Source: Hypomyces perniciosus
Taxonomy: Eukaryota > Ascomycota > Sordariomycetes > Hypocreales > Hypocreaceae
Length of the DNA stretch: 64,000 bases
Assembly (NCBI GenBank): GCA_008477525.1
Contig: SPDT01000010.1
Location: forward strand, 1,116,001-1,180,000
Direction: 5' to 3'
The position numbers and the translations under genes were made by a program. Below the pieces are notes generated by a model. It was not told the DNA's origin. It made no database searches and was given only the letters and a program-made list of their open reading frames with translations. Positions 14,521-28,780 of this stretch are shown piece after piece (the stretch's first letter is position 1; every line of letters begins with the position of its first letter).

Positions 14521-16009
14521 ACTGCAGATTTAATCTTTATAAAAAGTTTTCTCTTTTTTTTTCTTTTACTTTTTTACTGTTTTACTCTCTCTCTATTATT
14601 ATTACTTTTTAAAGAGTTTTTAGGTATATATCTTTACTTACTTTAAAAGTCTATTATTTTATATACTATTATTATATTATATAAATATATTTTTATTAAT
14701 TTAAATATTTATTTTATTAATTAAAGTAAATTAATTTAATTGCATTAAAGTCATAAAGTATTATGCTAATATAAAAGAAATTAATATTAAAGCTATATTA
14801 TATAAAGTAAAAGCTATTTAAATTAATAATGAAGGTAAAGCAATTAATTAAACCTTTAATTTTAAATAATAATAAAATAAATATATAATAATATAAAAAT
14901 ATAAAAATATAAAAAGATGAATAAAAATATGTATTAATAGAAGAGGCAATAAAAAATACTTTTGATTTAATTAAAAAATATATAATATTATTTAAGTTAC
15001 TTTAAAGTATATATTAATATATATATATATATATTAAAAGTAATGACTTTTTAAATTAATTAAGATATTAAAATATAAATAAAAAATTTCTAAAAGTTAA
15101 AAAATAAATTTAAGTTATAAAAAACGCTTATAGTTTATAAATTATAATAGTAATTATTATTATTATTATTTATAATATTAAAAAATAAACTTTTCTATTA
15201 ATAGAAAATTAATTAATTCTTTTATAAATTATAAAATATTTAACATTACTTTAACTATAATTAAATATTATTTTATAATTAATAATAAATAATTTTAATA
15301 TAAAGAATTTTAATTAAAATAAAAAAAGAATTTAAAGAAATAAGGAAAATAATAATAAAAGATAAATTAAAAAAAACAGTTTAATAATAACTATATAAAT
15401 TAAATATATAACAATTAATGATAATAATATAAATGTAATAAATATAAATAATAAATTAAATAATATATTAAATAAAATAAAACATTAAAAACAAAATAAG
15501 AATTTTAAATATTAATGTAATATTTAAAATAATATATTAAAATATAGCTAGCCATTTATTAATATTAAATAAAAGGGAAATATTAATAGTAATAAAAATA
15601 CTTTACTTAAATTAAATAATTAAAATTAAAATTATTATTTATATTATAAAAGAAATGGCTATTAAAAGACTTTAACTATTAATAAAAGAAATAATAAAAC
15701 CTAATAACTTTAAAAATTTAATAATGAAAATTAGAAATTAAATCTTATAATATAATATTTTAATGTTCAATATAATATTAAAAGAGAAATTAATAATATA
15801 AATATATTAAATAAAATACTATAAAATTACTAATTAAATAGTAAAGGCAATATATAATTTATATAAATATTAATAAATATATATATAGAAAAAACTAATA
15901 TTATAACTATAGGCAGTAAACTTAATAATAATAATTATTATTAATATTAATATTATTAAATAATAATATAGTTATTTAAAGATAAAATAAATATTAATTA
16001 TTATATTTA
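14521..16009. repeat. AT-rich repeat relic; 15,520-16,000 recurs at 27,600-28,095
   Basis: The second half aligns in direct orientation with 27,600-28,095 (shared AAAATATAGCTAGC and GGCTATTAAAAGACTTTAACTATT-type stretches). The first half is close to pure A/T with no recognised content. No intact frame. Confidence 0.6.
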
Positions 16010-16014
16010 ATAAC

Positions 16015-16560
<546 letters not shown>

Positions 16561-19560
16561 CTTTTTACAGCAGTATAACTTATAATATATATTATTTTAA
16601 TAATTAACAGCTATAAAATTTAATAAACTTTTAAGCTATTTTAAGTAATATTTACAGGAATAGACAATTAATATATATCCAATAAGCTAGAATAATAATC
16701 CTAATAAACTAATTTATATAATTAAATAAGCGCTATAAAAGCTAAAAAAAAAGATAAACTTTTCTATTAAGATATTAAGTCTTTATTAACTTTATATATA
16801 AAAGCCTATATTAAAGCTATCGCTAAATAAAAGGTTAATATATAAATATAAAGGCATTAGCTTAATATATTACCTTTATTATAGATTAAATTACACTTAA
16901 TATTATTTATTATATAGTAAATATCAGCTAATTTAAAGAGGTAAGTTTTAATAGTAATAATCTTTACTTTAATTGCTTTAAAAGGGGCGTAAATGCAGCG
17001 ACTGCTGCTTAAATTAATAAAAGTATTATTAATATAGTTTTATAGAAAGAGTTTTTTAATATGGTTAATACTATTTAATACTTTTTCTTTAAATCCTTTA
17101 ATAATTAATTTTTATTAATATATAAAAAGAAATTTAGCCTTTTATATTCTATAGTCTTTTATATTATTCTTTACTGCTTACTTAATATGTATTATAATAT
17201 TAAAATTATATACCTTGCCTTTTTGAATATAGGTTTAAATATATTATTACTTAATAGCAGTAACTTTACTAGAAATTTAAATATATTAATTTTAATTTTA
17301 TTATTAGATATTTTAAATAAAAAGAGACTTAAAAGGGTCTATATTATATTTAAATGTCTTTATTAAAGACTAGCCTATATACTTTAATTAAAATCGCTTT
17401 ATAAATAAAAATGAATATTATAGTTTTATCTTCATAATATAAAGAAGCTTATAATAGTAAATAAAAGAGGATTTACTTTAAAAATTGAAAGTCCCTGGTT
17501 TATATAATATTAATTAAATTAATTAAATAAATAAAGCTAGTTTTAATAAAAATATAGGCAATATTTATTTAAATACGTAATTGCTTTTTTTATATTTAAT
17601 ATAGTTAGTTTATTAAATAATAATAAAAAGCTGTTGGCTCTGATCCCTAATGCCTGAATTTTTTTCAGGCAGACTAAAAAAGGTACATCTGCTCCTAGAA
17701 TTAGCGGGTACAGTTACAATGTACTGTCTCCACTTGAAAGCCACTTTTAAACCGCCTGCCAACCTACAACAAATACCTACTCGTAGGTATTCTAAAAAAA
17801 ACACTGCCATCTTTCAGTATCAAAAAAAAGTAGCAAGTTAAGAGCTTATAGAAACATTAAATAATATTACTTTACAATAAAGAAATATTGATAGCTATAT
17901 TAATTTATATATTTAATTATAATATAAATAAATTTATTATATTTTTATTTTTATTTTTTAATAAATAAATGAAATAATAACCAGCTAATAAGTATTATAG
18001 CAGTATTACTAGATAAATAGAAATTAAGTGAAATGTCCTGGTAGGAGTGAATTCAGGCGCTGCCACCGCCTGAATTCATTTAAACGAAAAACAGTAGAAT
18101 TATCGTTTTTTTAACAAATTCCTTGGCAACTATTCCTCTTACAGGCATTTTGGCGATACTGCAAGTCCCCTGCTAGCTCGATACATTGTTTACAGGGGAG
18201 GCCAGTCACTTCTTACTTTTATGCTGCAGATCCCTACTGATTTAAGTATAGCCTGTCTTTTATAAAGATTTCAGGGCGCCTGAAAAGAATTCAGGCGTTA
18301 GGGATCAGAGCCTTTATAGGCTTTAAGTAACTATAATATCTCCTTAAAAGAATTACGTTAATATTTAATAGATTTAAAAAATCGGTTAAAAAATTAAAGC
18401 TGGGATAAAGATATTATAATTAAGTATTAGGGCTTATATTATAAAAGGGTTTAGCAACTAGCAGATAATAGTTTAAATATAGATAATACTTTAAATAAAA
18501 AAAGTAAAAACCTATTATAAAGGTTTTAATATACCTGCTGTTTAAAGATATAATAAGACTATTATTATTATAATATATATAATAAGCGGTTAATAGATAA
18601 GAGTTATTTGTAATATTAGCGATACTGCTTTTAGTTTAAAGACTACTATTATAGTAAATAGTATTATAGTTAAAATAGATATAAAGATAATTTTATAAAT
18701 TCCTTTTTTAATGTATTTTATAGGCAGCGTATATATTAATATCGCTAAAAAAATATAATATAATAAAGATTCCCTATATTTAAGTTTATTAAATATATTA
18801 TTAAATAAAGGCTATAATTCCAGATACTAATATTTAAGATAATAAATAGTTAAATTTAAATTAAAGGTAATTGGTTTTTTCTAGTTAAATACTTTAAAAA
18901 AGGAGGAGATTATTTTTTATAAAGGATAGTATATTTATAGAGATATAATATTATTTATAGATAGATGCCTTTTATAATTTTACTATTAAAGGTTATATAA
19001 AAGAGATTTATAAAAGTATATCCTTGCTTTTATATAAAGAGGCTATAGAATAGTATTAAAGTTAATTATTAATATAATAAATAAATAAATATAAAAAAGG
19101 GTTTATATTTTATTAATAAATTAATACTTTTATTAATAGATTTAAAATAAGTATAAACTAAGCGTAAAGGCAGTTAAATATAATAATATATAACTATAAA
19201 GATTATATATAAAGCGATTTAGTTTATAGATTTACTATAATAGTTATATATTTAATTGAAGTATATAATTTATACTTTAATAAAGCAGTAATATTGCAAA
19301 CATATAATTAACTAATATTATAACTTTATATAGAGGTTATAAAGCTATATTTATATATTAAATTATATATTTAACTATTAAAGTTTAAAGAAAAGGCTAT
19401 AATATAGTAAAATAGCTTATTATAAATCGTTTAATAATAAAGAAAAAAGAATATTAATAAACTTTAATAAAAAGGCTATAATATATTAAATTAAATAGTA
19501 TATTAATAAGTATCATAATAATAAATTTATTATCTTTTATTACTTGCTTTAATATAATAA
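16561..19560 (+). mobile_element. Body of RIP-degraded element family 2, copy 1 (interrupted at 17.6-18.3 kb)
   Basis: It matches, in reverse, 33,130-34,660 and 37,840-39,660; for example ATATATTAATATCGCTAAA near 18,730 pairs with 38,165-38,200. The coding capacity is too eroded to classify; no integrase or reverse transcriptase motif was read with confidence. A small inverted-repeat element has inserted inside it. Which strand was coding is a guess from LTR position. Confidence 0.6.
17636..18312. mobile_element. Little-mutated inverted-repeat element with three related hairpins
   Basis: The ends GGCTCTGATCCCTAA..GCCTGAA and their complement at the right (17636 and 18312) form inverted repeats of about 35 bases. 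Each end holds a hairpin, GCCTGAA/TTCAGGC, at 17652-17670 and 18278-18296. A third, perfect hairpin with 12-base arms (TGAATTCAGGCG) lies at 18048-18078. GC content is far above the surroundings, so it probably inserted after most RIP. Small frames inside on both strands look accidental. Confidence 0.75.
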
Positions 19561-21119
19561 CCTATAAAAGGATAATATATCTTTAAAAGTAATAGTAAAG
19601 TAAATAAAGTAAATATTATAAAAAACTGATTTTAGTAAATTTATTTAATTAATATTTTAATTAATATTTTGATAAATATATTAATAAATTAAGGTTTTAA
19701 TATTTTAGCTATATTATTAATTAAAGCTATAATATATATTAAGATAATTATATAAATAAAAAGTATAATGTTAGTATATTTAAAGATAATTACTTTACAA
19801 TTTCAAAATTTAAAAATAATTTAATATATAAAACTATTAGCGATTTTAATTTTATATTTAAAGACTTATAATCAATAAAAGATTTATTTAAATAAATATA
19901 AATAGCAGTTAAATCTTTATTTATACTTTTAAATACTCTTAAGCGCTTAAAGTATTATTCATATTAAAGTATTTAATAATAATAATACTTTATAGTAATA
20001 TTTAAAGACCTTAAAAGTATATATAAAAAAGATTTTAAACTTTAAAAAAATATTATATATAATATATATAGTTTATTATTTAATAAGTATTTTTTAATTA
20101 TTTAAATTTTATTAAATAATATTTAATAAAGGTAATAATAAAGGAAATAGATTTAATTATTAAAGTATATTTAATTTATAAAGGTATAAAATTAAAAGAA
20201 TTTATAGTATATACTTATACTTTTTTTAATATATATTTATAGGCTAGCCTATAAACTATAGCCTTTTAGGTATTAATTAATACAAAGTATTTTACTTTAA
20301 CTACAGATAAAGATTAATTAAAGTTTTAGCTAAGTAGTTATATATTTAAAGTTAAATCGTAGCTTATAAAAGGATTAAAAAGTATAATAACACTAAAGTA
20401 ATAAACTATATTTATAATTTATTTATATAGTAAAACTTTAAATAATAATAATAAAATATAGTATATATATAAATATAAATAATAAAAAGTTTAAGGCTAT
20501 TTTTACTATTACAAATATAGTAAATATATTTATATAAAGTCTTTTTAAACTTTAAAAAATAAATTATAACTTTAAAATTTTATTACAGTTTATATATATA
20601 AATACAAATATATATAGAAGCTAAAAAAGATTTTAAATATAAAATAATAGCAGTTATAATAGTAATACTGCTTTTATATTAATTTAATAAACTTTTAATA
20701 ATAACTTTAAAACTCTTTAAAATTAATACTTTATTATACAATTAAACTTTTTTAAAGTTATGAATATTTTTATTTTATATAAAATATTATATATAATAAT
20801 AGTAAATTGGTTATATATATTATTAAAGATTAATTATAATATTTAGTTAAACACTATAAAGGAATTCAATTATAATATAAGAAATATATATAATATTATT
20901 TAGCGGGATATTACTATAAAAAGGTATATAGCAATAGATTTTTTAATAGGAAAAGTATTATAATAAATATTATATTTTGTAATATAATATAGGTATATTT
21001 AATAAAGCTTTTTTTACTGCTTTAAATAATATTAATATTCATATTTATACCGCAGAAACTTCATTAATATTAAAATATAGCTTAAAACTATGATATATAA
21101 TATACTATTTATTTTTGAG
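19561..21119. other. AT-rich, gene-free stretch between element copies
   Basis: No intact frame or recognised family; probably eroded retroelement sequence. Confidence 0.5.
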
Positions 21120-24100
21120 AATTAATAAAATAGCTAAAAAGAATTATAAGCTTTAAAGGGGTATATATATATATATAAATAATAATTATATAATAAAAAG
21201 ATTTAGATAAGTAATTATAAATTATAGTATATAGTATAATAAAAGTTTAATTCTAGTGAAATATAATAAATAAATGAAAGTATAGTTAATAGATAGTTAA
21301 TAGTTATAATAACTAATAAATAAACAATACTTTATAAATATATATAATAAAAAGGTTATTAAAAAGACTTTAACCCTTTATATATAGTAAATTAAATATT
21401 ATAAGTTATAAAACTTATATTATTTATAGCTTTTATCTTTATTGTATAAAAGAAAATCGCTAATAAAGATAAAGGCTATATAATTATTAATTTAAAAAGT
21501 TTAAATAATATTATAATTATAAATATATATTTACTGCTTTAATACAAAAAAAGTTATATCACTATAAAAGGCTAAATATATATTAATAGTAAATATAAGG
21601 TTTTTTTATCAATTTTAAATGCATTTTAATTACTATAATAAATTTATTATAATTATATATTATAATTCAAAGTAAGTAAATATATTATTAATAAGATTTA
21701 AAAATTTACTTATATATATATAATAATATATAAATTAATAACTTTACCTTTATTATAAATTTATATATATATATTAATAATATTAGTATTTTCTTAAAAG
21801 CTTTAAATAACTATATTTTATGCTTAAAGATAATCTTTTAACTATTTTAAAAGCTTAAATTATATTTATTTTTAGTTAAATCTTTTATTAAATATTAATT
21901 AATAACCCTATTTAAATATTAAATTAATCCTTTATAAAAATAATTGTATTTATTAATATTAAAATACTTAAAAATATATATTAGTGCAATTAATTAGATT
22001 TAAAACTTTATTTTTATATATATTTAAATAGTTAAGCCTTTATAATAGCAGAGAATCGCGCTATTAATAGTAGGTTATAAAAAGGGGTATATTAATTTAA
22101 AGGCTAAAAGGATATATTTTATAGCTATAAAATTAATATTGTTTAATAATAATAAAAATAATAGATTATAATAATAAGCATTTAAGCTTAGATAAGAAAA
22201 TCTATTATATTATTTATTATTAAAGTTAATATATATTCATAATATTTATCATTGATTTATTAAAATAAATATATTTAAAAAAAAAGGCTTTAAAGTTATA
22301 CTTTTTTTACTATTATAGTAACTTTAACTTTAATAATACTATAATAGCCTTAAATAAATCTTTTATTAATTATATTAGTTTTTAAAGCAAAATATTTAAT
22401 TTTATAAAATGCAATTAATAGCCTATAAAGCTAGAAATAGTTTATTTAATATATATTATAATAAAAAATTATCTAATATTCTATAATATTTAATAAGTTA
22501 TTTATATTTTTATTAACTATATAGCTATAAAGCTAATTATAAAGTAAAAGTTAATATTTATATTTGATATTATGAAAATAAATCTATATATTATTAACGC
22601 TAGCAATTTCTTACTTTAATATAATCTTTATATAATCTATATATTTAAAAAGCTTAATATATTATTTAATATATTCTTTAAACTCTTTTATATAAATAAT
22701 AATATATAAATTTAATTAATAGTATAAAAAGATTATTTAAGCGATATTTTAGCCCCTTTTAATATAGCCTGCCTAAAGGTTAAAGTTATAGTATATAATA
22801 ATATTTAAAATAAATTTATAAAAGGATATGAAGACAACTATAAATATAAAAAGATTATTATATAATTTTAATATATAAATTAAGTTATTAACGAAGATAA
22901 TATATATATTTAAAAAGGCTTAGCTTATAACTTTATAAAAATAGATTACTATTATATAAAGATAAAGATAGTATAAAGAGATTATATATTCTTTGCCTTA
23001 TCATAAAATTTATTATTAAAATAGTTTATAATATACAGTATTTTAAAATTAAATATATTTAATATAAATTAAAGGGTTTTATTTTTTTTAAATATATCAT
23101 AAAATATTTATATATATAGTAACTACTATTAATATAATATTATAAATACTTTAAATAACCTTTATATAAAGATTTATACCCTATTATATTAAAGTTTATT
23201 TTAAGATTAATAATAGGTTTAGCGGTAAACTTTTACTTTACATTACTAAAGTTCAATAAATTTAATATAATCCTAATAGTAATATATAAATCTTTTAAAA
23301 AAAAGGAATTTCTTTAAGATATAAAATATATAAAGTAGCCTATTAAATAAAAGTTTTTTTACTTTTTAATTCTAGCTAATTAAAGGATTCCTACTAGAAT
23401 TATATTAAATAAAGATTATAAGTAATTAAGTAACTTATAGCAGGAATGATTTATAGCTTTAAATACTTAATTAATAATAATTATTATATAGTACTTTATA
23501 AAGGATAGTTAATTAAAATTTATTAATATAATTATTACAGCTATTTTTTTAATATCTTTAAATAAATATTAACTATAAATATTATTAGTAATTTAATTAT
23601 TATTAAATAATATCATTATTATATTTTTAATATATTTATTTAATACAGTAATATTAACATTCTGCCTATAAATGCCTTTAATTTTATTAAAGGATATATT
23701 TATTAGTGATCTTAAAATTCATTAATTACTAGAACCTATATATAGTTTATAATAGCAGGAAGTAAAAATTATAATAAACTTTATTAATACTAGGTATAAA
23801 AGACACTTTAATAAAATATATAAGTAATATTAGTTTATAGTAAATAATAAGGTTTTTCTATAACTTTATTATAGCTATTTAATATTAAAGTAAATATTAA
23901 AATTTAAGTAATAGAAAGTTAAACTATTAACTATAAAGAAAAAGATTAATATATATATATATATAATTAGATTATTAATATATTAAAAGATTTACTTCAT
24001 AATTTTAATTATACAATTAAAAGCTATATTAATAGGCGAAGATCTATCTGATAGATTAAAGCTAAATATTATTAAAGCTGTATATATAAAGGGAGATATA

Positions 24101-24540
24101 GAGGAGTGGCGGTCTTATAAAATTAAAGCTTTATTGGCTAAAAAGATATACTATAATAAGCTATAATATTTTATGAGATAGAAAGGCTATGTAGTAGAAT
24201 ATAATAACTAATATAATAAGACCTTTTAATAATAAACGCGATAGTATTTAGTAAAGGGTTTAATAAATACTTTTTAGTTAAAAAAGGAAAAATCTAGAAA
24301 TTAAAGATAAAAGTAGGTTATCTAGTATAATAATGGGAAAACTAATATCTGGCAGGTAAAGATTAAGCTTACAGTAAAAGTATTCAGTTTTTTCGTTTAA
24401 TAGCCTAGTAAATAAGTTTTTAATTTTTCTTTCCTTTTTCGCCTTTTAAATTTTACTTTTATACATTTATAGTTTTTAATATAACTTTATTAAAAGAATA
24501 AACTATATTGTAAATTTTTTTTTTACCTTTATATTTCATT
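21120..24540 (+). mobile_element. Gypsy-type retroelement, copy B
   Basis: It aligns with 1 to about 3,450 in the same orientation over its whole length. Anchors include TAAGCTTTAAAGGGGTATAT at the left, the TCGCGCTATTAATAGTAGG block at 22,055, the integrase-like part near 22,990-23,560 and the chromodomain-like part near 24,090-24,290. It is cut at 24,542 by insertion of the TIR transposon. It is more mutated than copy A. Confidence 0.75.
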
Positions 24541-24542
24541 AA

Positions 24543-25984
24543 CAGTAGTGCTATTTATATAGATAAAAATTGCTATTTATATACATAGTCTATACGCTAC
24601 CCGCAAAAATCTCCCTATAGCTCTTTATACTCTGCAACTGAATTCTTTATATAACAGCTATTTATAGTATATTAGATTAATTTAAATAATAAATCTTTAT
24701 TACCCCCTTTATCTACCTATATAAAAGCTAACTATTCTTTTAGCTGTATAGCTAATATAATTTTATTAATCCCCTCTTTAATTTTAGCTAAAGCTATAGC
24801 TAAAATATAGCTTTCTTATTGCAATATTTTAATAACCTATAAGCCTCTATAGCCTTTAAAACGCTAAAATAATAATTCAAAGCTTTATAGTATCTGCTAT
24901 AACCTAATAAAGGTATTTATCTTAAATTATAAAAGGGCTCGCTAAATATTAAGGTTTAATTAATATATAGGCAGTCGCCTTTTAAGTTGCCCTTGAGGTT
25001 ACTTTTATCCTTTTGATAATTACTATAACTATTAAAGTTATTAAATCTATTAAGTTTATTATATAAAACTAATATTATCTTTACTGCTATTATTACTGCT
25101 ATTCATAGTTTAAAGTATAATTAATATAAATAGTTTTTTATTATTTAATAATTAAAGTGTTCTTTAAAGATTTTAAATAATATTAAAGTTTTGAATATAA
25201 AAGAGCAGTTTATTTAAAGTTTAATATATATAACTATTAATAGGATTTTTTATATAAAATAATAATAGATTTACTAAAAGCTTTATAAACTACTATTATA
25301 GATATATATTATATTTACTTAAAGGCTTATTAAGTTTAAGCTTTAATAGATAAAATAACTATATAGTAAAGTATATTATTATATAAAAGTGCTATAAAAT
25401 AATTAAAGCAGCGTTAGCTTTTTCTATATAGGCAAGGCAGTAATAGCAATTCAATATTACTAAATAAAAAAGTTAATAGCTATATAATTAATATACATTG
25501 CAATATCGCTAAGCTATTATTACTATATTATAAAGTTAATATATTATTAATATATTTATATAAAGGCAGCTTTTAAATATAATTTTACTCTTTTTTTTAA
25601 TTATTTATAGTAGTGCTATATAATGATATAAAAGGTTATTAATATTTAAAAATAAATAAATCTTTATATCTTTATAGGGTATTTTAATTAAACTATTAAC
25701 TTATTAATTAAAATTACAGTATTATTTAATAAAGCAATAAGCCTATTAAAGTTAAAAGGGTATATATTTATAAAAGATATAATATAAACTATATACTTAT
25801 ATAAGATTATATATTAACTTTATTATAGCTTAAATTAACTTAAAATTAACTTTTTTATTAATATCAATTATATACCTGTATATTTTATATATATTATTAA
25901 AGCTATATTTATATTTAATTAAAGTAAAGCTTAAGATACTTTACTTAATATTATTTTATATTACAGTTTAAGTATTAAAATTAT

Positions 25985-26015
<31 letters not shown>

Positions 26016-27260
26016 TCTATTATTATTACTTTTCTTTAACTTTTTTTACTGTAAGTTAATTTTAGCTTTAATATTAGCGTTAATATAATATATATAAAGC
26101 TGCTATTATAAATCTAGAAAAATATATTTAAATATATTTTTAAAAGCCTACTGTTTATTTATAATCATAACAATTAAAGCTAAAGGATTAATTGCAGTAT
26201 AAAGTAAATTTAACTATTTATAAAGCTATTCAAAGCTATCTTTTTTTATATTAATAAAGTTAAAGGTAAAATTAATAATGGACTTTTAATTAATAATTTT
26301 AATTGCTTAAAATAAGTATATATTAAATCTATTAGTTTTATATATATTATTAAATCTTAATACTTTATAAAACTGCTTTTATATTATTTTATATTATAAA
26401 TATATCTAGAACACGCCTTTAATATTATTATTAATACTAAACTTAATATCATAATAAAAATAACTATTTTTAAGGTATTTAATTTAAATTTAAATTACTA
26501 TAAAGCCTTTAAAACCTTTTTTATAGATCTTGTAATAGTTATTATAGATATCCTTTTTAATAAAAGAATATATAATTAACAGGATTTAAATTTTTGATAA
26601 TATTAATTATTTTATAGGCAGGAAATACTCTATATTTAAAAAAGTTATATCTAAATATAAATTAAGTTTAAGTGTATTACTAATATATAATATAATAAAA
26701 AGGTGAAAACATAAAAGGTAATTATATAAATAGCAGTTAGTATAATAATATTAATAGCTTTTATATATTTATATTTATACAAGTCAACTTTTTAAAATAA
26801 TTATAATAAAAGTTATAGTATATTTTAATTATAGTTTTATTTAGTTTATAAAGTAAAGAGTTACTTTTAATAATAATAGCTATACTATTTTTAAAAAAGA
26901 AATCTTTAAAAAAAATTAAATTATTAAAAAGATTAAATAAAAGAGATAATAGTAAAAGTAAGATTTTATAGTTAAATTTAAGTAAATCCAATAGCTTTAA
27001 AGGCAATTACAGTTAACTATAATTTTTACTATTAAAATTAAAGTATTTAATAAAATTAAAGCCAGTTATTTTTTTAAATTAAGTTAATAAACCGTTAATA
27101 GGGATATTTATTATTATAATAGCGCTAATAATATTACTATAATAGTATTATTGCTATAGTTTAAGTTATAGAGTATAAAGAGCTGTAAAGAGATTTTTGC
27201 AGGTAGCGTATAAACTATCTATATAAATAGCAATTTTTATCTATATGAATAGCACTACTC
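24543..27260 (+). mobile_element. Longer TIR DNA transposon (2.7 kb)
   Basis: It is bounded by inverted repeats of about 100 bases: AGTAGTGCTATTTATATAG at the left, complement ending GCACTACTC at the right. It is the long form of the element at 6,211-7,690. The interior keeps no transposase frame; the 81-codon open frame at 26,761-27,006 has lysine/leucine/asparagine-only composition typical of chance in A/T DNA. The left flank is too mutated to confirm a TA duplication. Confidence 0.72.
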
Positions 27261-28095
27261 TTAATCATTTCCTTTAATATATAATTTATTCTTTTATATA
27301 ATATTTAATTCTAAAACTATTACATTACTTTGAATAATAAATCTTTAATATATATTTTATTCATTTATATATGTGTTTTTAAATTAACTATTCTTTTAAT
27401 TATATAGCTAATATTACAGCGTGGTCGAGAAAAGGCTCTCAAAGCAGAAAGAAGGTCGATAAAGAAGAAAGAACTAGCTAAAGGAGAATAGCGGTTAATA
27501 GTAATAATATAGATTTAATAAATAAAAATAATAAAATAAATAAAGTATTAAATAAAGAAAAGAATAATATGAAAGATATAGTAAAAACTATAAATACTGC
27601 TATAATATTTAAAGTAAGATATTAAAATATAGCTAGCTTTTTATTAATATTAAATAAAGGGGAAATATTAATAGTAAAAAAAAGACTTTACTTTAATTAA
27701 ATAGTGGAAACTAAGACTATTAACTATATTATAAAGGAAAAAGCTATTAAAAGACTTTAACTATTAATAAAAGAGATAATAAAAACTGGCAACTTTAAGA
27801 ATTTAATAGCGAGAATTATAAACTAAATATCGCAATATAATATTTTAATATTAAATATAATATTAAAAAAGTAGTTAAAGATATAGGTATACTAGATAAA
27901 ATACTACTAAATTGCTGGCTAGGCAATAGAGGCAATAAATAACCTATATAAATATTAATAAATATAAATATAGAAAAAACTAATACTATAACTATAGGCA
28001 GTAAACCTAGTAATAATAATTATTATTAATATTAAATTATTAGGCAATAATATAGTTACTTAAAAGTAAAATAAGCATTAATTATTATATCCGAT
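27261..28095 (+). repeat. Mixed repeat relics, including an LTR fragment and a 500-base direct repeat
   Basis: 27,417-27,450 (GTGGTCGAGAAAAGGCTCTC) resembles the TGTCACAACGTG end of the gypsy-type LTR, cut short. 27,600-28,095 aligns with 15,520-16,000. No gene. Confidence 0.6.
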
Positions 28096-28589
28096 TAATT
28101 ATTGAAATATATTAAATAGATAAAATTGCAGTCTAAGAACCTGCAGAAGATGACGATAAGACTGATTAACCTAGCGGATAAGTAAATAAACATTATCAAG
28201 AAGCTAACTGCAGTTAACCAAGAACTCCAGTAAACCTTAACTCAGCTAGTCTTAAACCTTATAATACTGCAAAAATAAAAAATAAAGCTAAAATTCTAGA
28301 TAAAGTTATTAAAGAAGTGAAAAAGCTTATAAATATAAGCAGATAAAGTATTAACATTAATTTATATATTAAGGCGTTAATAAAAACAATTAAACGCTAA
28401 TATAAAAAGTCAATAAAGTTAAAGGAAAAATAATAGATAGTTATTTTTTTCTTTTCTTTTTTTTTCTTTTCTATTCTATCCCTTCTTTTATTCTTTTTCT
28501 TTTCTTTTTTTTTATTCTATTCCTTTATCTTCCCTAATCTTTACTATCTTTAACTTTACTTTATAGACCAATATAAAGAATAATAACAG
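28096..28589 (+). pseudogene. Coiled-coil-like coding relic (possible gag-type), RIP stops
   Basis: Between about 28,119 and 28,262 a plus-strand frame reads as a heptad-like stretch (LQSKNLQKMTIRLINLADK, then INIIKKLTAVNQELQ). It is broken only by TAA codons where Gln is likely. The rest is AT-rich with a pyrimidine tract near 28,445-28,540. Assignment to a retroelement gag is inference. Confidence 0.45.
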
Positions 28590-28780
28590 TTAGGATAACT
28601 ATAACTTTTCTTGGACAGGGGAGTTAATATATACGTTAAGTGTAACCGTATACTTAATCCAGAGGACTTTAGGTTATATGCATTATCACGTGCAATCACA
28701 CTAGTCTAGATCTCTCTGCTCGTTAGCTAGCTTAATGGAACCATGCTTCTTCACCAATACATCGGACACATTAGAAAATA
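28590..28780 (-). repeat. Inverted fragment of the family 3 LTR-like repeat
   Basis: The reverse complement aligns with 14,340-14,500 (GAAGAAGCATGGTTCCATTAAG-type stretch, CTAGACTAGTGTGATTGCAC). It is one of the less mutated pieces in this part. Confidence 0.68.

Noticed and set aside
17613..17841. Overlapping 65- and 63-codon frames on opposite strands
   Set aside because: They run across the inverted end of the small element at 17,636 and follow its palindromes; no family features.
25975..26035. ATTATT-type tract as a possible array or regulatory repeat
   Set aside because: It is a short simple-sequence patch inside the TIR transposon and typical of the surrounding composition.
26761..27006. 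81-codon minus-strand frame rich in Lys, Leu, Ile and Asn
   Set aside because: Composition is what random A/T-rich DNA gives, and it sits inside the degraded TIR transposon.
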